Positions 1 to 10,539 are shown, counted from the stretch's first letter. The stretch: 64,000 nt of DNA from Silene conica (GCA_029255685.2 CM055318.2:1617001-1681000), one strand, 5' to 3'. Numbers and translations are program-made. Notes: a model not told the origin generated them from the letters alone.

Positions 1-26
1 CGACTTGCTTTCAACTGACTGAATGA

Positions 27-294
27 CAGGTTTAAGTGGCAACAAAAAGTGTTTAACTGGCAACAACAAAAGGTTTAAGTGGCAACAAAAAACACAAATT
101 CTGAAACAAGGCGAACTGAATAACAAAAAGGTGGCACATGTTGAAGGAGATACATAAACAGGTTTGAGATACATAGACAGGTTTAAGTGGCAACAAAAAA
201 GTGTTAACTGGCAACAACAAAAGGTTTAAGTGGCAACAAAAGACAGACATTGTGAAACAAGGCCAACTGAACCACAAAAACGTGCTACACATTA
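27..294. repeat. Two-copy tandem repeat, ~117-bp unit, period ~151 bp
   Basis: Copies lie at about 27-144 and 178-294. Each begins CAGGTTTAAGTGGCAACAA, and each holds two inner versions of a (G)TTTAA(G/C)TGGCAACAA motif, so the block is a repeat within a repeat. The long minus-strand reading frame across it is a by-product of the repeat and has no recognisable protein. Confidence 0.8.
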
Positions 295-402
295 ACATTA
301 CAACAAAACGTAGCTACACAGTTTAAGATGTTTTGGTAAAATCTTACAACGATAGGATGTTGCCTTAACATCTTAAAGTGAGACGATCAACTGGGTGACC
401 TA

Positions 403-1246
403 TTAGAAACTAAATCCAAGTGCTTGGAAGTGTTTTTGGTATAAATCGTACAAATCCTCCCACTTCTCATCCATAGTGCCCACTAGTGATTCAGCCACAT
501 CAGTAACTGCATACAGGAACCAAAAGTGGTTACAAAATGAAGGAATATGTATACATTTCGCGTTAAATGTTTACCCAAGACAAAAGACCCAACTGTGGTG
601 ATATTTTCTCAAATCATGCAATAAATGCAACAATTTACTGCACACAGACGCATTTACTACTACATCTGGACTGATACGTAATTTAATGCTCCAATCATGA
701 GAACAATAAATACACTCACTTAATGATTGAACCAACAAATGATATTAAGCAATGATTGCAGAAAATCGAAAATGATATTAAATTAACATAATATTATATT
801 AAGCATCCAATCATGAGAACCACAGTACATTCAATGAATACAATGATTGAAGAATATCGAAATCATCAATAAGTGGTACCAAAATGAGCATAACTGCCAA
901 CATATACAGCATAAACCCGAATTAAATAAACCTACTTCATTGTTAAAAAATCTCTGCAAGTGTCAACACGTTATATAAAAAAATCTTTAAAATAATCGTT
1001 GAAAACACTCGTTAAAAACACGTAAATCATCCAAAGTAGGTTCATGCTCGTCATTAATTTTGGTAGGATGCTATTTTGTAAAACAAATAAATCGACGACT
1101 ACCATTGATATTATCGTACGTTACTTACCGTCACTGCTACGGACAAGGATCTCGGCATCACTTTCGTCTCCATGGGAGTCCTCTTCAACATGGTCGTCAA
1201 GTTCGTTGACTACGTTGACGATATCAACCACCTCATCCGATTCCAT
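403..1246 (-). pseudogene. FAR1-like gene remnant, two exons, N-terminus only
   Basis: Exon 1 is 1129-1246 (starts MESDEVVDIVNVV, very acidic, ends at a GACG|GTAAGT donor). Exon 2 is 403-506 (acceptor TATGCAG, stop TAA at 403-405). Phase is kept across the junction (one base carried over), giving about 73 residues. Exon 2 contains WEDLYDLYQKHFQALGFSF, which resembles the start of the FAR1 DNA-binding domain (an EEAY-FY-x-YA-x-GFSV type sequence). In FAR1/FHY3/FRS proteins this is followed by a zinc-binding C2H2 region, a MULE transposase core and a SWIM finger. Here a stop follows at once and none of those parts is seen. I read it as a truncated domesticated-transposase relative or a short N-terminal-only gene. 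The family assignment rests on a short match; the splice model is better supported. Confidence 0.5.
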
Positions 1247-1650
1247 ATTACACAAATTAAATCACACGACGATGGATGATGAAGATTGATGAACCGTGTA
1301 AAAATGATTAGAATGATACATGATGAAGCATGATGAATGATGGTACAAAATGATGAACACACGTAAGACTCATTGTTGAGTGTGTTGTTTGATTTTATTT
1401 TGATTCTAATATGCTCACAAATTGTGTATTTGGTTTTACACAAAGGTCTCATGCATAACCCAACATGTAGTACACTTGTAGCTATTAAAATATTGTAATA
1501 GTAGGATTGTCCTTTTTCAGAAAAAAGACAACTAATAAATGTTAATGTCAACCCATTTCAGATTTCGGGATTCATTTAACACAATACGGGTTTGGTCGAT
1601 CCGTTTTATTCCTTCAAACGGATACCTTTGGTTTGAAATAAGAATTTGTG

Positions 1651-2227
1651 CTTGAGTTTAGTGTTAATGAATAAACGCGGAAATTTCTGAGAGACGGTTT
1701 CTCAGTAGGTTAATGTAGCTACTAGCTTTGTAGCATTCTTTGCTTCTTTTTTTTCGGTTTGTGTTCTTGAGTTTGGTGTTAATGAATAAACACGAAAATT
1801 TTTGAGAGACGGTTTTTCAGTAGGTTAATGTAGCTACTAGCTTTGTAGCATTCTCTGCTTCTTTTTTTCGGTTTGTGTTCTTGAGTTTGGTGTTAATGAA
1901 GAATAAAAACGAAAATTCCTGAGAGACGGTTTTTCAGTAGGTTAATGTAGCTACTAGCTTTGTAGCATTCTTTGCTTCTTTCTTTCGGTTTGTGTTCTTG
2001 AGTTTGGTGTTAATGAATAAACACGAAAATTTCTGAGAGACGGTTTTTCAGTAGGTTAATGTAGCTACTAGCTTTGTAGCATTCTCTGCTTCTTTCTTTC
2101 GGTTTGTGTTCTTGAGTTTAGTGTTAATGAATAAACGCGGAAATTTCTGAGAGACGGTTTCTCAGTAGGTTAATGTAGCTACTAGCTTTGTAGCATTCTT
2201 TGCTTCTTTTTTTCAGTTTGTGTTCTT
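1651..2227. repeat. Five-copy minisatellite, ~115-bp unit
   Basis: Unit starts (CTTGAGTTT-R-GTGTTAATGA) fall at 1651, 1766, 1880, 1997 and 2111. Every unit carries GAGAGACGGTTT and a GTAGCTACTAGCTTTGTAGC core. Units 1 and 5 share variants (AAACGCGG, GGTTTCTCAG), while 2-4 share others (ACACGAAAA or similar, GGTTTTTCAG). Confidence 0.9.
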
Positions 2228-2470
2228 TGTAGAGGAAATGAAAGATCAGTCCTGTGAACTTTCTTCTCCGATGATGAAACTTTCTGAATGAAAAATGAGT
2301 TTATGTAATTCAATTGTATTGAACTCGATAGTGTTCTTTCCTTCTTTTTTTCTATTTGTGTTTCTTGTAGTGGAAATTTAAGTTCAGTCTTGTGAATTTT
2401 CTTCTACGATGACGAATGCGTATGAAAATAGGTTTACGTCATTCACTTGTAATGAACTCCTATCATTCCA
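2217..2470. repeat. Diverged two-copy direct repeat, period ~137 bp
   Basis: The segment from TTTGTGTTCTTTGTAGAGG (about 2217) is repeated imperfectly from TTTGTGTTTCTTGTAGTGG (about 2354). Shared parts include CAGTC(C/T)TGTGAA(C/T)TTTCTTCT and a run ending ATGAACTCC/TTGAACTCG. It abuts the five-copy array. No gene is seen in 1560-2637. Confidence 0.6.
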
Positions 2471-2637
2471 ACCAGAGTAGAACGATCTTATAAAAGAGTT
2501 GTTGGGTGACGTAATCCAACCCAAAACTCTAAGTTAAAAAATCTCATTTGAGATAAATGGTATCCGTCTGAAATTAAGACAGATAAACTACAACCGTTTT
2601 CCATCAAAATGTCATTATATATAACCTTTATTATTAA

Positions 2638-3125
2638 GGGTTATTTAACAGGAATATCCTAAATTATCGGTCACCTTCTCAAAATACTCTATCCTTTAAT
2701 TTAACTCACAATAAACCTAACTATCAACACTCGCTTCTCATATCACACTAAGTAACCGGCTACCGGTTTAGTAAGTAGTTATAATAATAAAAAAAAGGGA
2801 ACAAAGAGACTACTATACCCTTACTAGGTAGAAAAGAAGGCCAAATGTTTTGGTTTAATGCGACGACGAGAAGCTGGTAGTCATAGTGGCGAAAATGGTG
2901 TAAATAGGAGAACGATGAAGTTGAGAGGGTGATGTAGTGGTGGACCGTGGTGATAAAATTCATTCAAGTTCTGACCTGAAGTTTACCTAATTTTACAGGT
3001 TAAAAATATCTCGAGTATGATACAAAAAGATAAGGTCAATAGTTTAGTTTATTGTGAGTTAAATTTAAGTGCGGAGTATTTTGGGAAGGTGATCGATAGT
3101 TTGGAGCATTCATGTTAATTAACCA
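2638..3125. mobile_element. Mutator-like MITE with long TIRs and 9-bp target duplication
   Basis: The element is 488 bp. The left end (GGGTTATTTAACAGGAAT) and the reverse complement of the right end (TGGTTAATTAACATGAAT) pair, and similarity continues for roughly 95 bp into each side (CACCTTCTCAAAATACTC against CACCTTCCCAAAATACTC). Identical TATTATTAA copies flank it at 2629-2637 and 3126-3134. A 9-bp duplication with long TIRs is the Mutator superfamily hallmark. The interior has only a short minus-strand frame with no transposase motif, so it is non-autonomous. It ends about 220 bp before the PnsL2 start codon. Confidence 0.85.
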
Positions 3126-3348
3126 TATTATTAAATGGTCACTTTTTATTATAAAATACCGACATTTTTCTCGTCTAAGTTAAAACCGTCTCAAACCCAA
3201 AACCAAATCTAGCACACACATAATGTTGAACCACAAATGACAAACTCCAACCCAAGAAAACTGAACCAAACATTTTCTTATCCAAAACACACAAATACAA
3301 ACTACAACCAAAAAAAAAAAAAATCAAAACTCATATTATCCTAAAACC

Positions 3349-4201
3349 ATGACAACCATACTAAATCCTACACTAACCTTACTCCAAACCAAAATCAAAA
3401 CTCCTAATTACACTCAAAACAATCCAATCCATACTCAATCATCCCAACAATCATCTTCAATCGAAAAAACACGAACATTTCGACGTAAATTTCTACTATC
3501 AACATTGCTAGGAGGGCTTGGTATTAGTACTAGTACTACTGGTTTGCCACTTAAAGCGCAAGCCGAGGAAATGAAATGGGGCACCCGTTCGTTCTTATGG
3601 GAACATTTTTTTGAACCCGGGTTGTCACCGGAGGACGCGGTGGCTAGGATTAAGAACACTGCTGAAGGGTTACATAGTTTAAGACATATGGTTGATACTA
3701 TGTCATGGAGGTACGTTATTTTTTATATTAGGCTTAAACAAGCTTATTTGAAGCAGGATATGCAGACTGCTATGGCTTTGGTACCTGAGACTCGGATGAA
3801 CGATTATATCAATGTCGCTAATGAATTAGTCGATAGCATGGGCGAGGTAATCTCGCTAATGTTTTTACATTCCATTTTCGTCTACAGGTTACTGAGTAAA
3901 ACGGTCTGAAATACTTGTCAGTATGCTGTTCTTTCTGGCTTTTTAGAGCCGAACTGAACTGAATTTAATCGAGCTAACTGAAATGACCTGAAATTAATAG
4001 AATTCTTTCTGGCTTTTTAGAGCTGAACTGAACTGAACTGAACTGAAATTAATAGAAGTGAATGAAGTTAATAAGAATGTTATGGTATTGTTTGCATTGC
4101 AGTTTGATTACTATGTCAGGACGCCGAAGGTGTACGAGTCATATGTGTTCTACGAGAAGACGTTGAAATCGATTGACAATCTCGTAGCGTTCCTGGCTTA
4201 A
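3349..4201 (+). CDS. PNSL2: Photosynthetic NDH subunit of lumenal location 2 (PsbQ-like)
   Basis: Exons 3349-3846 and 4103-4201 join in phase 0 (GAG|GTAATC donor, TTGCAG acceptor) to give 198 residues, close to the ~190 usual for PnsL2. It is a lumen-side subunit of the chloroplast NADH dehydrogenase-like complex, which drives cyclic electron flow around photosystem I. Residues 1-40 are Ser/Thr/Gln-rich like a chloroplast transit peptide. A twin-arginine (R45-R46), a hydrophobic run and AQA at 70-72 form a Tat-type lumen-targeting signal with a likely cut after A72. The mature part has KWGTRSF, GLSPEDAVARIKNTAEGL, MSWRYVIFYIRLKQAYL and the C-terminal YYVRTPKVYESY, all typical of PnsL2 and not of PsbQ or PnsL3. 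The start is the first ATG after an A-rich leader. The 256-bp intron holds two copies of a CTTTCTGGCTTTTTAGAG segment derived from a MITE. Confidence 0.93.
3926..4062. mobile_element. MITE fragment in PnsL2 intron, internally duplicated
   Basis: TTCTTTCTGGCTTTTTAGAG occurs twice, each followed by GAACTGAACTGAA runs and GAAATTAATAGAA. The TGTTCTTTCTGGC end and the CTGAA-rich body match the Tourist-like family at 4385, 29846, 51517 and 58284. Confidence 0.6.
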
Positions 4202-4384
4202 AGTTTTCATGTCGAAAGACAGGGGACTCTGTTGCGATTCCGGCCTAATAGTTATGCTCAAAGTCTATGCTATGTATTGGACAAACTGTTTAATGCAATT
4301 ATGGATTACGGTTGGATTTTTAAGACCGTCTTTTATAAGTCGACTGGTGATTATGAATCCGTCTATTGTTTGCAAATGTATTAA

Positions 4385-4544
4385 GGCTCTGTTCTTTCTG
4401 GCTTAATTTCAGCTTATTTCAGTTTTGCTGAACTTTATTCCGTTCAACTCTGTTGAGCTCCAGTCAGTTTAGTTCGATTCAGCTTCATTTACTCCACCTC
4501 AGTTCCATTCAATTTTGTTCGATTCAGCAGAAAAGAACAGAGTC
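4385..4544. mobile_element. Tourist-like MITE (CTGTTCTTT family) between PnsL2 and CASP
   Basis: About 160 bp with ends GGCTCTGTTCTTTCTGGCT and, reverse-complemented, GACTCTGTTCTTTTCTGCTG. TAA precedes the left end; AAA follows the right end, probably a mutated TAA duplication. It sits in the 3' space shared by the two convergent genes and may supply part of their 3' ends. Confidence 0.75.
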
Positions 4545-4727
4545 AAATCTCCCAAATACCAAGTATCGAAACAATGTAAGAGAACGATCATATATATAGG
4601 AATACATTGTTGATTAAATCCATAGAAAATACACAATTTCAGACTAAACAAGCCAAATTTTAAGGCCATAAGATAAATATATACTCGCAAAACACCACTC
4701 AAACGCGATAATTCAAATAAGTAGGCA

Positions 4728-5868
4728 TCAACGACGAGAAATTGCAATGGCAGACATAAGAATGAGTAGAATGAACAAGACAATAGCGACAAAGGAGCCG
4801 ATTAAGGACCCTGAAGTACGCTCGCAGAAGCTGTTAAACTGCTGGCAGATGGCGAACCAGTTGGCCGAAGTGTTACCTTTGTGTGCCAAGTACACTATTG
4901 CTGCTGCTGCTGACGCTGCGGCCGTTAGCAGACCCAATGCCACCTGCAGGAAAACATGTTTGCTGTTAGGCTCAAAATCGATATTTAGGCCCTGTTTGGT
5001 AAACAACGGATTAATATTGGCAGAAGCAGATTTCAAAAGCAGATTTGACTAGCAGAATTATTTTAGAGGTGTTTGGTAATTGACAGTTGAGATTAGCAGA
5101 TTGTCTAGAATCTTTGTAAAATGACATATAAGAAGATGAAGAAATTATTATTATTATTAAATATATAAAAGGAATGTTAGTATTTTATTAAGAGGGTAAA
5201 TAAGACAATTTTTTTCTTTTTAATATGCTAATACAATATGCTGGTAGGAGCAGCATATTGTAAAATAGCATATTAGACCCCAATATACTATTTCAAAATG
5301 TCATTAACCAAACACTCTAAATAGCATATTGGTAAGTCAAACATGCTAAATCTCTCAAATATGCTGTTTACCAAACAGAGCCGTAAAGGGAATCGCTCTA
5401 GGAAAGACGGGTTAATGTAGTTAGGTACCATGTCGAGGATGATTAAGAAGATTCGAGTGCCTTTAGCTCTGCTTCTGATAATGTGGATTATAGAGAGTGC
5501 AAGAGACAGCACCAGGTAACCTGTTACTATTGCATTCGCCACCACGAAAAACCTGCATGAATTTGAGCAAATAAACGTTAACTGAATAAAACTGAACTGA
5601 ATTGAGCTGAGCTGAATAACGTAGGTTAAGCAAGTGAAGTCGAGTCATACGTGAATGTGGGAAGATCACTATACTCAGCTCGAAACCTGATGAACTGGGT
5701 GAAAAACGGAAGTGTCTCGTTAGTCGTGCCCATTGCAATCGCGCTTGCTAAAGTCGACAACCCTGCAACAACCCTAAAGACAAGATCGAGTATGGCTAGA
5801 CCTCGGTTTGCGCTACGGCTTGCAATGTTAGCCTTAGAATGCTCACCAGCTTCAATTCCTCCCTTCAT
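4728..5868 (-). CDS. Casparian strip membrane domain protein (CASP)
   Basis: Exons 5651-5868, 5429-5552 and 4728-4943 (minus strand) give 185 residues, the usual CASP size. CASPs are four-helix plasma-membrane scaffolds that gather the lignin polymerisation machinery at the endodermal Casparian strip. Helices are near 26-46, 74-95, 115-137 and 160-182. TM1 contains the conserved Arg (R32) and TM3 is preceded by LIILDM with the conserved Asp (D113). The first outer loop has [20 protein letters not shown], which separates true CASPs from most CASP-like proteins; the second has [16 protein letters not shown] with its cysteine pair. It ends SAIAISRR. All introns are GT-AG (donors GTATGA and GTACCT). 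Intron 2 carries a ~395-bp MITE that makes up most of its 485 bp. A TATATATA lies about 100 bp upstream of the ATG. Confidence 0.93.
4988..5382. mobile_element. Tourist-like MITE (GGCCCTGTTTGGTAAAC family) in CASP intron 2
   Basis: Ends are GGCCCTGTTTGGTAAAC and, reverse-complemented, GGCTCTGTTTGGTAAAC. TTA precedes the left end and GTA follows the right, consistent with a TTA target duplication after one mutation. The body has GCAGATTT/TAGCAG subterminal repeats and the palindrome-like AATATGCTG...CAGCATATT shared with copies at 21670, 33563 and 33934. Confidence 0.85.
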
Positions 5869-7422
5869 TTTGCTTTCTTTTGTTATAAGTATTTAATTTG
5901 CTCTTAATTAAATGATTAAGAGATTGTTATTTGTTATTTGATGAATGAAATAGAATGAGTTATGGTATTGGTATATATACTATGAGATTAACAATAAAAA
6001 CAAACTATATAGACAAAAGGATTAGCTAAATGGGTTGGATAGAACAAAGTGGGATTGGTGTGTTAGAGTCGATACAGAGACGGGATATCTGTCTTAAACT
6101 TAAACAGGTCGAATAATGTAAATAAGACAAAAGCAGAATGTCTGGATATTAACAAAAAAACTCGTCTTGTTTATGCAAATAGAAGGCTGTTTGACTCGTT
6201 TTAATGTTAAGATGGATATATTCGTGTTAAAAGAGACTAATCTATCGGTCAAACGAATTGTATTTAATATGATTAATTGTTTGTTAATTGTTACATAATC
6301 ATGTACTCACTAAAGCATGAACAAATCATTTTTTAAGTGTTTTAATGGCTTTATAACTGCTGATATTGGTTGGTGTTTTTGTTGGCATGGAGTAGTTTAA
6401 GTAGGATATGGTGTTTTTGGTGAGTTCTTAAAGTGCAAATCGTCTTGCGTAAGACCGTTTCAGCTTAGACCTCGCACAAGTCACAACCTCCTTTTATTTT
6501 CATTTCTACTCGCACTTGAAAATGAGTGGCGTCTTAAGTTAACACGGTCTTGAACAAGACTGATGCTTATTTAAGAACTAGAAATACTTATTGAAAATTT
6601 ACCAGCACCCAATCATCACGTTCGCTACGTTTGTTCAATATATGTGAGATCGTGAAAAGAGTAATTAACTGATGGATTAATTGATAAAAATATTCTAAAC
6701 TTTATTTTAACTACAAATATAACCAACTAATGTCTTCATTTGCTTTGAAATAGAATTTTATGTTTTGTTAACTTATTGTAGCATCTTTTAATTGTGTGAT
6801 TAGGTGAATAGATTAACAAAGAAGTAAAAAGAGAAAGACGGGTTAAGGAAGAGTTAGAAATTTATTCACTTAATTAGCAGGTAGCAGGTCATATATATTA
6901 TAATTAAAAGCGAATGAGAACATTAGTTCAAATACTCGTCTGCAGAACAGTATTATCGAACTTTTGTGTCAAATCGACGATAACGGTAGATAGCAAAAGT
7001 TCAAATACTCGTCTGTAGAAATCTTAAGCAGAGTATATAGAACAATGGGTTTTTATTAGCTCCATTTCCGAACCAAACTCTGTTTTTTTCAGTTCAATCG
7101 GCTCTCACGCTCAATTATGCGATGGGAAACAAGAAACGGGATTCAGTCGGAACTGATAATCTATAGAAATGTTCGAGGAGTAAATCACAAGAAGGTCAAG
7201 CAAAGCACAACCAACCTTACTTACAGTCTTATATTCAAGCATGGCTGTAGAGTAGCTCATCAACAATGATACATCATGTCATACGATTCTGAGTATATAT
7301 CAACTAATGGGTTTCACCCGTATGTGTTCTATTATTACCAGCACCAAACGTTGCATCAATGGAAGCTCAAATATGAAAGTGATGTAACAGATAAAAAAGC
7401 GAGGAAATCTTCCGTTTGAGCT
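5869..7422. other. Intergenic region between CASP and endosulfine
   Basis: The first ~150 bp is the CASP promoter/leader. Beyond that I see only weak AGACGG/CCGTCTT-type palindromic pieces near 6065-6250 and 6430-6560, and a partly repeated TTCAAATACTCGTCTG(C/T)AGAA at about 6929 and 6999. Part of 7100-7422 is probably endosulfine 3'UTR. No gene is seen. Confidence 0.5.
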
Positions 7423-9258
7423 TTAACCATGAGAAGTCTCATCGTTTGACACAACGTTTTCAGTCTTTTCATTTTCTTCTGAAGAATCGTGATGGTCTGC
7501 GTGTATATCTTCACCATCTGCTGGTGCATAAGCTGAGCGCCTTGAGCGAGCTTGGTGGTGTGGAGTCGGCTGAGGAAGTACAGAGAAACACAGATTGTGT
7601 AAAGCATTTTAAAACTCGAATACAAAAGTTTTAAGCAACGATCACACAGCTTGCCAGCTAGAGTCCCGGCAGAATATCATTGTTGCTACTCAGACTCGGG
7701 TATGAGTGTCTGATACATCTAGCCGATCTAGGTACCCTAAACCCTAAACCCTAAACCCTAAATGCACAGACAACATTCAATGCTGAAACCGTGTCATTGT
7801 AGCCATGTAGATACCAGTGGCGGACTATAGTTATGTTCGCAGGGGATTCAGCTTTTCCGGTTCACAGAGGTGGGTCTTGCTTCAGACCACAATTTTAGTC
7901 TGAAATAATAAGACGAGATTTTGTAACCATTTTACAGCCAAATGTAACCATTATTTACAAACAAGTTATCATAAGCTGCAACATTGACCATACTATTGTG
8001 GTTACATTTGGCTGTAAAATGGTTACAAAATTCCGTCTTATTATTTCAGACCAAAAGTGATGGTCTGAAACAAGAATTTGTGATATTTCAGCACATAAGT
8101 AATCACTTGTCCGGCAGAGTTAAACGTCTGTCGGCGTTACCAATTCCAGTTCACCAATGTCAATCAAAAGTTCTAAACTTCGGCAAAATAGAATTTTCCT
8201 ACCGTATATAAATAAGCAAAACCTTCCTACCTGCAATTTTGGGCGGAGTGCCTCTAGCGGTCCTTTGGGTTTATTCGCTCCCTGCTGCTCAAAAGGGCGA
8301 CAAAAATTACATCAAAAAGGAAACGAGATGGAAGTCACCCCAAATTATATTTCATATATCAGACAGAATGTATGCTTTTATGCAGATACGACGTAACATA
8401 CCTTTCCCAAGGCCCAATCAGCAGAATCGAAAAATGCATGCTCATGGTCCTGCAAGTAAATCCAGTGACATTTAGTGTTTACAGCTTTAAAAAAACAGTT
8501 TGCTACTACGATGGTGCAAAAGTAATGAGTTCTTGCCTTGGAGATCAGCGGCTTCTTCTTCGGTATAAGTCCTCCATACTTTTTCTTGATCATTTCCTCC
8601 TAAAGAAAGGCTAGATTGTAAAAAGTCCGAGAAAAAATCGTTCCAGAAAGGGCCCAGTGGTGAAAGAACTTAAAAAAAAGACTGAAAAGCTATACAAGCC
8701 GATCACGGCATCACCACAACAAGCAAAAACAAAACAACAAGAAGGTCAAAATACATGACCACGTCGTCCACATGAGGCTCGTCATACAAAAATGCTGTAT
8801 CAGAAGCTATTGCGATAATCTCGGTGTTCAGATGTTGCAGATGTACCATAATGAGTTGAGGCAACCGGTCATAATTTCGAAAATGCGTGAAATCACATTT
8901 TTTTATATCTAAAACGATTTTGGGACTACGGCTTTTCTTCAATTGTTGTCTTGCAGAAATCGATTGCATAAACCTCATTCTAGATCTGTATAAATAGAAC
9001 TCTCGCTGGAACATAGATGTATAATATATTGCTAACTGAAATACCACACTCACAGGTTAACAACTTTAAGCAATTGAGTCATTTTTCACACTAATCCGAG
9101 CAACTAATAGAAAACACAGACCGAGATGATATATATACCTCCTGTTGCACCGAAGGCATTTCATATTCCACATTCTTCGTCTCTTCAGCCTTATCCTCGG
9201 TTTGAACTTGACCTAATTGGTCCTGATCTTTCATTTCTACATCGTTAGAGCCTGACAT
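7423..9258 (-). CDS. Endosulfine (ENSA/ARPP-19 family)
   Basis: Five coding exons, all phase 0: 9139-9258, 8537-8599, 8402-8449, 8231-8284 and 7423-7569 (143 residues). The core reads IKKKYGGLIPKK, then AFFDSADWALGK, then KPKGPLEALRPKLQ, as expected for plant endosulfines. In animals and yeast the Ser of FDSGDY is phosphorylated by Greatwall/Rim15 and the protein then inhibits PP2A-B55; the counterpart here is S70 in FDSADW. The termini are acidic and disordered (C-terminal HDSSEENEKTENVVSNDE). Intron 2 starts GC (AAG|GCAAGA), a strong GC-AG site. Intron 3 ends CAGCAG, so one extra Gln is possible. Intron 4 contains a long hairpin MITE and four telomere-type repeats. A leader intron appears to precede the ATG (acceptor AACAG|TTTGAAC, seven bases before it). 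Confidence 0.9.
7735..7762. repeat. Interstitial telomere-type repeat, four CCCTAAA units
   Basis: Four uninterrupted CCCTAAA units inside intron 4 of the endosulfine gene. Similar patches lie at 16919-16939 and 17589-17618. Confidence 0.95.
7873..8080. mobile_element. Long-hairpin MITE in endosulfine intron 4
   Basis: GTCTGAAATAATAAGACG...TTTTGTAACCATTTTACAGCCAAATGTAACCA on the left pairs with its reverse complement on the right, with outer ends TCTTGCTTCAGACCAC / TCTTGTTTCAGACCAT. Each arm is about 80 bp with few mismatches around a loop near 7950-7999. In RNA this would fold into one nearly perfect stem. Confidence 0.85.
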
Positions 9259-9320
9259 GTTCAAACTGTTGAAGGAGTAAGTACCGAAAGAAGAGCATTA
9301 GATCATTTAAACATATTATA

Positions 9321-9810
9321 GTAATCGATCTAGGCTATCCCAACGCAACCAGACCAGATACTACTAATTTCTGATAATTCCGATAACAAAACACAGAAAT
9401 GAGCGCGTTTTCTCACATCAATTCAACTAAATGCAACAAGATCATCCATGTAAGGAAAAGGCAACCCCAACCTTAGCTCGTGTAATCGATCTAGGCTATC
9501 CCAACACAACCAGACCAGGTACTACTAATTTCTGATAATTCCGATAATAAAACACAGAAATGAGCACGCTTTCTCACATCAATTCAACTAAATGCAACAA
9601 GATCATCCATGTACGGAAAAGGCAACCCCAACCTTAGCTCGTGTAATCGATCTAGGCTATCCCAACGCAACCAGACCAGGTACTACTAATTTCTGATAAT
9701 TCCGATAACAAAACACAGAAATGAGCGCGTTTTCTCACATCAATTCTACTAAATGCAACAAGATCATCCATCATTCATCATTCATCCATGAACGGAAAAT
9801 GCAACCACCT
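9321..9810. repeat. Three-copy 161-bp tandem repeat in probable endosulfine leader intron
   Basis: Units start GTAATCGATCTAGGCTATCC at 9321, 9482 and 9643. Units 1 and 2 are almost identical; unit 3 diverges after ACAAGATCATCCAT, where CATTCATCATTCATC is added. If the leader model is right, the array is transcribed. Confidence 0.9.
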
Positions 9811-10440
9811 AAATACCTAATCATGTCCATCCAAGCTACTCAGTCTACTCAAATACTCGAAAACATACGACAGTTTAACCGAAAACCAATTGGCAATAGA
9901 AGACGTAATCTTTGAGCAATCCCTTACCTCACAAACACTCAGAAGAACAATACAATTAACATCAACATCAATAAAAATAAGTAAATAACAAAACATCAAT
10001 GTTTCGGCAATTATTAATCATTTAAGTTTAAGACGGATATACCCGTCTTAAATTTTGATCCTCTACAAGCTTGTAGTATTCAAGAATCATCACACTATTT
10101 GACCAAAAAATTAACAAACACCTTAACAAAATGATCATTTAACCATTTAATTACCCAGTTCTATAATCAATCAAATTCATAACATGCAAATAACAATCAT
10201 GAAAAATATTAAGAACCCATTTGAAGAAATTAAATTTACCGAAATGGGTAGATTGAAAAAATGGATTTTGATGAAGTAAAGCTTAAGAACTACGCCAACA
10301 ATAATAAGAACACACCTAAAAAACAAGGGAATATTATTATTATTTGGAGAAATTATTTGATGCAAAAAGAAATAAATATTAAATTGATGATCTATTCAAA
10401 ATAATTTGATAAAAAAATTAAATATAAAAATGAATTATAC

Positions 10441-10500
10441 CTGAATGATTGATTGATTGATGGAGAAGAATGGAAGTGGCAGAGCAATTTGTACAAAAAA
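10441..10500 (-). other. Probable 5' leader exon of endosulfine
   Basis: On the minus strand this CT-rich stretch ends CATTCAG|GTATAA, a good donor, and pairs with the acceptor AACAG just before the endosulfine ATG (intron about 9266-10440). The outer boundary is a guess. It lies directly downstream, on that strand, of a cluster of site II-type motifs. Confidence 0.5.
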
Positions 10501-10539
10501 AATGGCGTTTTTTAAAATATTATTTGTTCGTCTGCATGA

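Noticed and set aside
53..298. 81-residue minus-strand frame with hydrophobic Leu/Pro repeats
   Set aside because: It follows the tandem repeat exactly and has no family match or splice context.
1651..2227. Regular repeats considered as a CRISPR array
   Set aside because: Units are contiguous with no unique spacers, and the DNA is plant nuclear.
7735..7762. Telomere-type repeat as a chromosome end
   Set aside because: Only four units, inside an intron with genes on both sides.
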